Shown: one piece after another, positions 60,819 to 64,000 of the stretch
Layout of the letters: the number at the start of each line of letters is the position of its first letter
Numbering within the stretch: the stretch's first letter is position 1
DNA from: Phycisphaerae bacterium
GTDB lineage: Bacteria > Planctomycetota > Phycisphaerae > Sedimentisphaerales > Anaerobacaceae
Direction of reading: 5' to 3'
Assembly (NCBI GenBank): GCA_028714255.1
Contig: JAQTMR010000005.1
Location: 62,001-126,000 of the forward strand
Length of the DNA: 64,000 nt
The notes under the pieces: model-generated
What the model saw: only the letters and a program-made list of their open reading frames with translations
Databases searched by the model: none
Told to the model about the DNA's origin: nothing
Program-made: the position numbers and the translations under genes

Positions 60819-61669
60819 AAGTTGCCAAAACAATAGAATCGGTTAGAAGACTGGTAAAAGCCGCCCGCGGCAAAGGCAAAAAAATAGGCTTTGTCCCCAC
60901 GATGGGTGCGCTGCATATCGGCCATATTTCGCTGATAAAAAAAGCGAAACTGAAAACGGATTTTGTTGTCATTAGCATCTTCGTTAACCCAACGCAGTTC
61001 GGCCCCGGCGAAGATTTCGAAAAATATCCCCGGCCTCTAAAGGCCGACCTGGAGATTTGCAAAAAAGCAGGTGTCGATGTCGTTTTTGCCCCGACGGCAA
61101 AACAGATGTACCCGCGAGAAAATATAACCTGGGTGAATGTCGAAAAATTGACCGAACAGCTTTTCGGCCGGTCCCGACCGGGGCACTTCCGGGGTGTAAC
61201 AACCGTTTGTGCCAAGTTATTTAATATTGTCGCACCTGACCTCGCATTTTTCGGCCAGAAGGATGCCCAGCAGGCAATCGTTATAAAGCGAATGGTCGCT
61301 GATTTGAATATGCCCCTGAAAATTGTCGTCTGCCCCACGGTGCGTCAGCCAGACGGACTTGCGGTCAGCAGCAGAAACCAATATCTGGCCGCTCAGCAGA
61401 AAAAAGACGCGGCGTTGATTTACAAATCCCTGCAAAAGTGCCGGCAAATGATTAAAGATGGTATCTCGAATAGTAAAACAATTATTTCCCGGATGCGTAA
61501 AGTATTACAACAGGCCCCGTCAATAAAGATAGAATACATAAGTCTCGTTGACGCCGAGACCCTGCGAGAGCTTGACAAAATCACCGGCAAAGTCCTGACG
61601 GCGGTAGTGGTCAAAATCGGCTCTACCCGCCTAATCGACAATATCCTTATAGACACAGAGAAAAAATAA
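60815..61669 (+). CDS. panC: Pantothenate synthetase
   Basis: IGFVPTMGALHIGHISLIKKA has the HIGH motif at 34-37; it is split here as GFVPTMGALHIGH. FVNPTQFGPGEDFEKYPR, FGRSRPGHFRGVTTVCAKLF (about 118-137), DLAFFGQKDAQQ and LAVSSRNQYL (KMSKS-like) complete the family blocks. The 284-residue enzyme joins pantoate and beta-alanine using ATP. It is coupled to folK-dNK and followed by panD, which makes the beta-alanine. Confidence 0.97.
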   Translation: MKVAKTIESVRRLVKAARGKGKKIGFVPTMGALHIGHISLIKKAKLKTDFVVISIFVNPTQFGPGEDFEKYPRPLKADLEICKKAGVDVVFAPTAKQMYPRENITWVNVEKLTEQLFGRSRPGHFRGVTTVCAKLFNIVAPDLAFFGQKDAQQAIVIKRMVADLNMPLKIVVCPTVRQPDGLAVSSRNQYLAAQQKKDAALIYKSLQKCRQMIKDGISNSKTIISRMRKVLQQAPSIKIEYISLVDAETLRELDKITGKVLTAVVVKIGSTRLIDNILIDTEKK

Positions 61670-61737
61670 TGTATAATCTCAGGAAAATGGCGATTTAGAG
61701 CCTTATTAGCACACCTGCCAGATACGAGTGAAGAAAT

Positions 61738-62094
61738 ATGTTTATTAAACTTTTGAAAAGCAAGCTGCACCACGCAAGGGTAACTGATGCGAAGCTGCAT
61801 TACCCCGGCAGCATCGCCATTGATTCGGCGCTGATGAAAGCAGCCAATATTCTGCCCTACGAGGTCGTTCAGATCGCCGATTTAAATAACGGCAACCGCC
61901 TTCAGACCTACGCTGTTCCCGCTGAAGCAAACTCAGGCCAAATTACAATCCTCGGAGCGGCGGCAAAACTGGTAAAGGCGAAAGATATCATTATTATTTT
62001 CAGTTTCGGATATTACAGCACTGCGCAGGCCAGAAAACTTAAACCGAAGGTTATTCTTCTCGACAAAAATAACAAAATTAAGCGTAGCAGATAA
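61738..62094 (+). CDS. panD: Aspartate 1-decarboxylase precursor
   Basis: LLKSKLHHARVTDAKLHYPG is followed by SIAIDS; the Gly24-Ser25 bond is the self-cleavage site that creates the pyruvoyl group. NGNRLQTYAVPAE and GQITILGAAAKLV are conserved. The length, 118 residues, is typical. It makes beta-alanine from aspartate for PanC, whose gene ends 68 bases upstream. Confidence 0.95.
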   Translation: MFIKLLKSKLHHARVTDAKLHYPGSIAIDSALMKAANILPYEVVQIADLNNGNRLQTYAVPAEANSGQITILGAAAKLVKAKDIIIIFSFGYYSTAQARKLKPKVILLDKNNKIKRSR

Positions 62095-62137
62095 TGGATA
62101 CTGTTACATAACCAATCATCAATAATCTGTTTCCAGT

Positions 62138-63142
62138 ATGTTTCCTGAACTTTTTGAAATACCTTTCGTACATTGGACCGTAAAAAGTTACGGCCTGATG
62201 ATGGTTATCGCGTTTCTTGCGGCGATTACTCTGATAAGACGTCTTAGCCGCAATATCACGTCCGACCCCCAGCATATTACTAACGCTGCCCTTTATTCTC
62301 TTATCGCAGGAGTGGCAGGCTCGCGTCTTTTTTATGTAATCCATCATTTCGACCAGTTTCAGGGGCGCCTGCTCTCCGTTTTTGCTATCTGGGAAGGCGG
62401 CCTCGAGTTTCTGGGTGGCGTGCTCTTGGCAATTGCTGTCATCGGTTTTTATTGCCGGTTTCACAAGCTTCCCGTTCGACGCTATCTCGATATCCTTGCT
62501 ATCGGCCTGATGCTGGCGCTTGTGTTTGGCAGAATTGGCTGCTTTTTATACGGCTGCTGTTTCGGCAAGCCCGCAGACCTGCCTTGGGCAGTCCGCTTCC
62601 CATACCGCTCGGAAGCTTATTCCAGCCAGGTATATCCGAACCTGCAGAGGAACCGCCTTCAGCCGCAGTTAAGATTACCGGAGGATTTTTTCGACTACTA
62701 TTACGAAAACGGTAAAACGTTATACAGTTTAAAATCTTATAAAGATTTGACCCCGGAGCAAAAAAAATACCTCGTCGATAACGACAAATATCGCAGTTTG
62801 CCTGTTCATCCTACCCAGTTGTACTCCTCAGTTAATGGTGGTATTTTAGCTCTTCTGCTATACCTGTTCTGGCGAAGAGGCCAAAAAACCGGCAATCCAA
62901 AAAAACATAAGAAACTATTTATCAAACCAGGCTGTACATTCGGCTTGATGTTCGTACTCTATGGCGCCACACGGTTCTTTATGGAATTTATCCGTGACGA
63001 TAACCCGTTTGAATTCTGGAGTTTGACAATCTCGCAGATTATCGGTGTAGGTATGATAGTATTTGGTATAATTTTGATGGTAATATTCGAAAAAATGAAA
63101 CCCGATGTAATTGTGAGTACAGCGAAACAGTCCCGTGATTAG
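62138..63142 (+). CDS. lgt: Prolipoprotein diacylglyceryl transferase
   Basis: The protein has seven or so membrane segments. VKSYGLMMVIAFLAAI, VAGSRLFYVIHHF, WEGGLEFLGGVLLAIA and LVFGRIGCFLYGCCFGKP are the Lgt blocks; the last replaces the common GRIGNFxNGE, as often in planctomycetes. HPTQLYSSVNGGILALLLY and ATRFFMEFIRDDNPFE close the active site region. A hydrophilic insert (about residues 170-220) is unusual. At 334 residues it is longer than E. coli Lgt. It adds diacylglycerol to lipobox cysteines, such as that of the TolC-type lipoprotein in this window. Confidence 0.93.
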   Translation: MFPELFEIPFVHWTVKSYGLMMVIAFLAAITLIRRLSRNITSDPQHITNAALYSLIAGVAGSRLFYVIHHFDQFQGRLLSVFAIWEGGLEFLGGVLLAIAVIGFYCRFHKLPVRRYLDILAIGLMLALVFGRIGCFLYGCCFGKPADLPWAVRFPYRSEAYSSQVYPNLQRNRLQPQLRLPEDFFDYYYENGKTLYSLKSYKDLTPEQKKYLVDNDKYRSLPVHPTQLYSSVNGGILALLLYLFWRRGQKTGNPKKHKKLFIKPGCTFGLMFVLYGATRFFMEFIRDDNPFEFWSLTISQIIGVGMIVFGIILMVIFEKMKPDVIVSTAKQSRD

Positions 63143-63174
63143 TCAGCGGTTTTTTTAAGTTTCAGAGAAACACT

Positions 63175-64000
63175 ATGGGCCTTTACGATAGAGATTATAC
63201 TCAGGCAAATTTCCGGCCTAAATTCAACAATGCCCCGCAGATGCGCATGACATTTCCTCAGCTTACCCCTGCGGTCAAATGGCTGTTGATTATTAACGTC
63301 GCCGTATATCTTCTGCAGGTCTTGGGTGCGGAAAAAGTGCTGACAGAGTGGTTTTCACTTTATCCGGTGTCCCTGTTGACGGCGATGCAGTTGTGGCGCC
63401 TTGTAACATATCAGTTTTTACATGGCAGTGGGACCCACATCTTTTTCAATATGCTTGGCTTGTACTTCCTCGGCCCGACACTTGAACGCCACTGGTCGAG
63501 TAAAAGATTTTTGATATTTTATCTTGGTTGCGGTGCGGCAGGGGGATTGTTTTATATCCTGCTGGTTGCCGTGGGCTTCCTGCAGGCACTGCCTATGGTA
63601 GGTGCATCGGGCGCGATACTCGGTATGCTGGCCGCCTGTGCAATTCTTTTCCCGCATTTTGTTGTTTTTGTTTTTTTATTTCCCATACCGATAAGGGTGG
63701 CGGCTATCGCTTTCACGGCCCTTTACTTTGTTACTTTAATAACAAAAGGCGCCAACGCAGGTGGAGATGCCGCCCATCTGGCAGGAATGGCTGCTGGTGC
63801 AATTTATGTGTTCTCACAGTCCTGGCGGGCCAACCTCAGGTTTAAAATCCAATCCGCTCGCTGGCGAAAAAAAATGGCCGCGGAACGAAATCTACAGGTC
63901 GAGCTTGACCGCATTTTGCAAAAGGTCCACGACCTCGGCATACATCACCTGACACCCAAAGAAAAGAAGATACTCAGACAGGCCACTGAAGTCGAGCAGA
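63175..64000 (+). CDS. Rhomboid intramembrane serine protease (3' truncated)
   Basis: The frame starts at ATG 63175 and is still open at the window edge (275 codons). A cytoplasmic tail precedes six membrane helices. LWRLVTYQFLHGSGTHIFFNM and GLYFLGPTLERHW are rhomboid loop-1 landmarks (HGSGTHIFFN at 83-92). VGASGAILGM carries the catalytic Ser145 and GGDAAHLAGMAAG the catalytic His201. After the last helix an Arg/Lys-rich tail begins (ARWRKKMAAER) and a helix with LTPKEKKILRQA, seen in many bacterial rhomboids of this group. The end of the gene is not visible. Confidence 0.93.
   Translation, partial: MGLYDRDYTQANFRPKFNNAPQMRMTFPQLTPAVKWLLIINVAVYLLQVLGAEKVLTEWFSLYPVSLLTAMQLWRLVTYQFLHGSGTHIFFNMLGLYFLGPTLERHWSSKRFLIFYLGCGAAGGLFYILLVAVGFLQALPMVGASGAILGMLAACAILFPHFVVFVFLFPIPIRVAAIAFTALYFVTLITKGANAGGDAAHLAGMAAGAIYVFSQSWRANLRFKIQSARWRKKMAAERNLQVELDRILQKVHDLGIHHLTPKEKKILRQATEVEQ

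Noticed and set aside
1-64000. CRISPR array, prophage, transposase or integrase
   Set aside because: No regularly spaced direct repeats, cas genes, DDE or tyrosine/serine recombinase motifs were found; the only repeats are the dispersed and palindromic ones listed.

Overview
The window looks like a chromosome segment of a mesophilic planctomycete of the Phycisphaerae/Sedimentisphaerales type. The evidence is a secreted protein ending in a planctomycete-style dockerin-like Asp/Asn-rich repeat (35.5-37.8 kb), diaminopimelate synthesis through LL-diaminopimelate aminotransferase, a FolK-deoxynucleoside kinase fusion, a Fur-family regulator with a DTVNRTL recognition helix, and intergenic DNA full of degenerate dispersed repeats. 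This placement is inference; the window holds no rRNA or ribosomal protein gene.

Region 1 (1-31.5 kb) is one long plus-strand surface-glycan locus, with genes mostly touching or overlapping. It opens with a truncated TylF-like methyltransferase, a radical SAM/SPASM enzyme, a WbqC-like protein, a pseudaminic-acid-synthase-like enzyme (pseI), arabinose-5-phosphate isomerase (kdsD) and a hexapeptide acyltransferase. A FrhB-like iron-sulfur protein, a polysaccharide pyruvyl transferase, a nitroreductase-like protein and an unknown all-helical protein follow. Ten glycosyltransferase genes (one a GT2-GT4 fusion) are interleaved with seven methyltransferase-like genes, a formyltransferase/NodB-deacetylase fusion and a B12-binding radical SAM protein. 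On the minus strand, a GT39-type membrane glycosyltransferase and a polyprenyl-phosphate glycosyl-1-phosphate transferase (31.5-34.4 kb) probably supply the priming step and a late sugar transfer. No flippase, polymerase, chain-length regulator or polysaccharide ABC exporter is visible, so the export genes must lie outside the window.

Region 2 (34.6-40.4 kb): an LptC-like membrane-anchored protein is translationally coupled to the secreted dockerin-like protein, followed by convergent clpB.

Region 3 (40.4-52 kb) is an accessory-looking, repeat-rich stretch. It holds a small membrane protein, a divergent RNase HII-like protein, two paralogous STAS proteins, a response regulator, a GspC/PilP-like protein, a macro-domain protein, very small membrane proteins, a HEAT-repeat protein with an apparent frameshift at its start, a single-chain Eco57I-type restriction-modification enzyme and tRNA-Cys. 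Dispersed repeats, a candidate small RNA and large hairpins fill the gaps.

Region 4 (52-64 kb) is conserved chromosome: a TolC-MacA-ABC ATPase-MacB-type permease operon, a Fur-family gene behind a structured leader with a possible attenuator, then dapL, folK-dNK, panC, panD, lgt and a rhomboid protease cut by the window edge.
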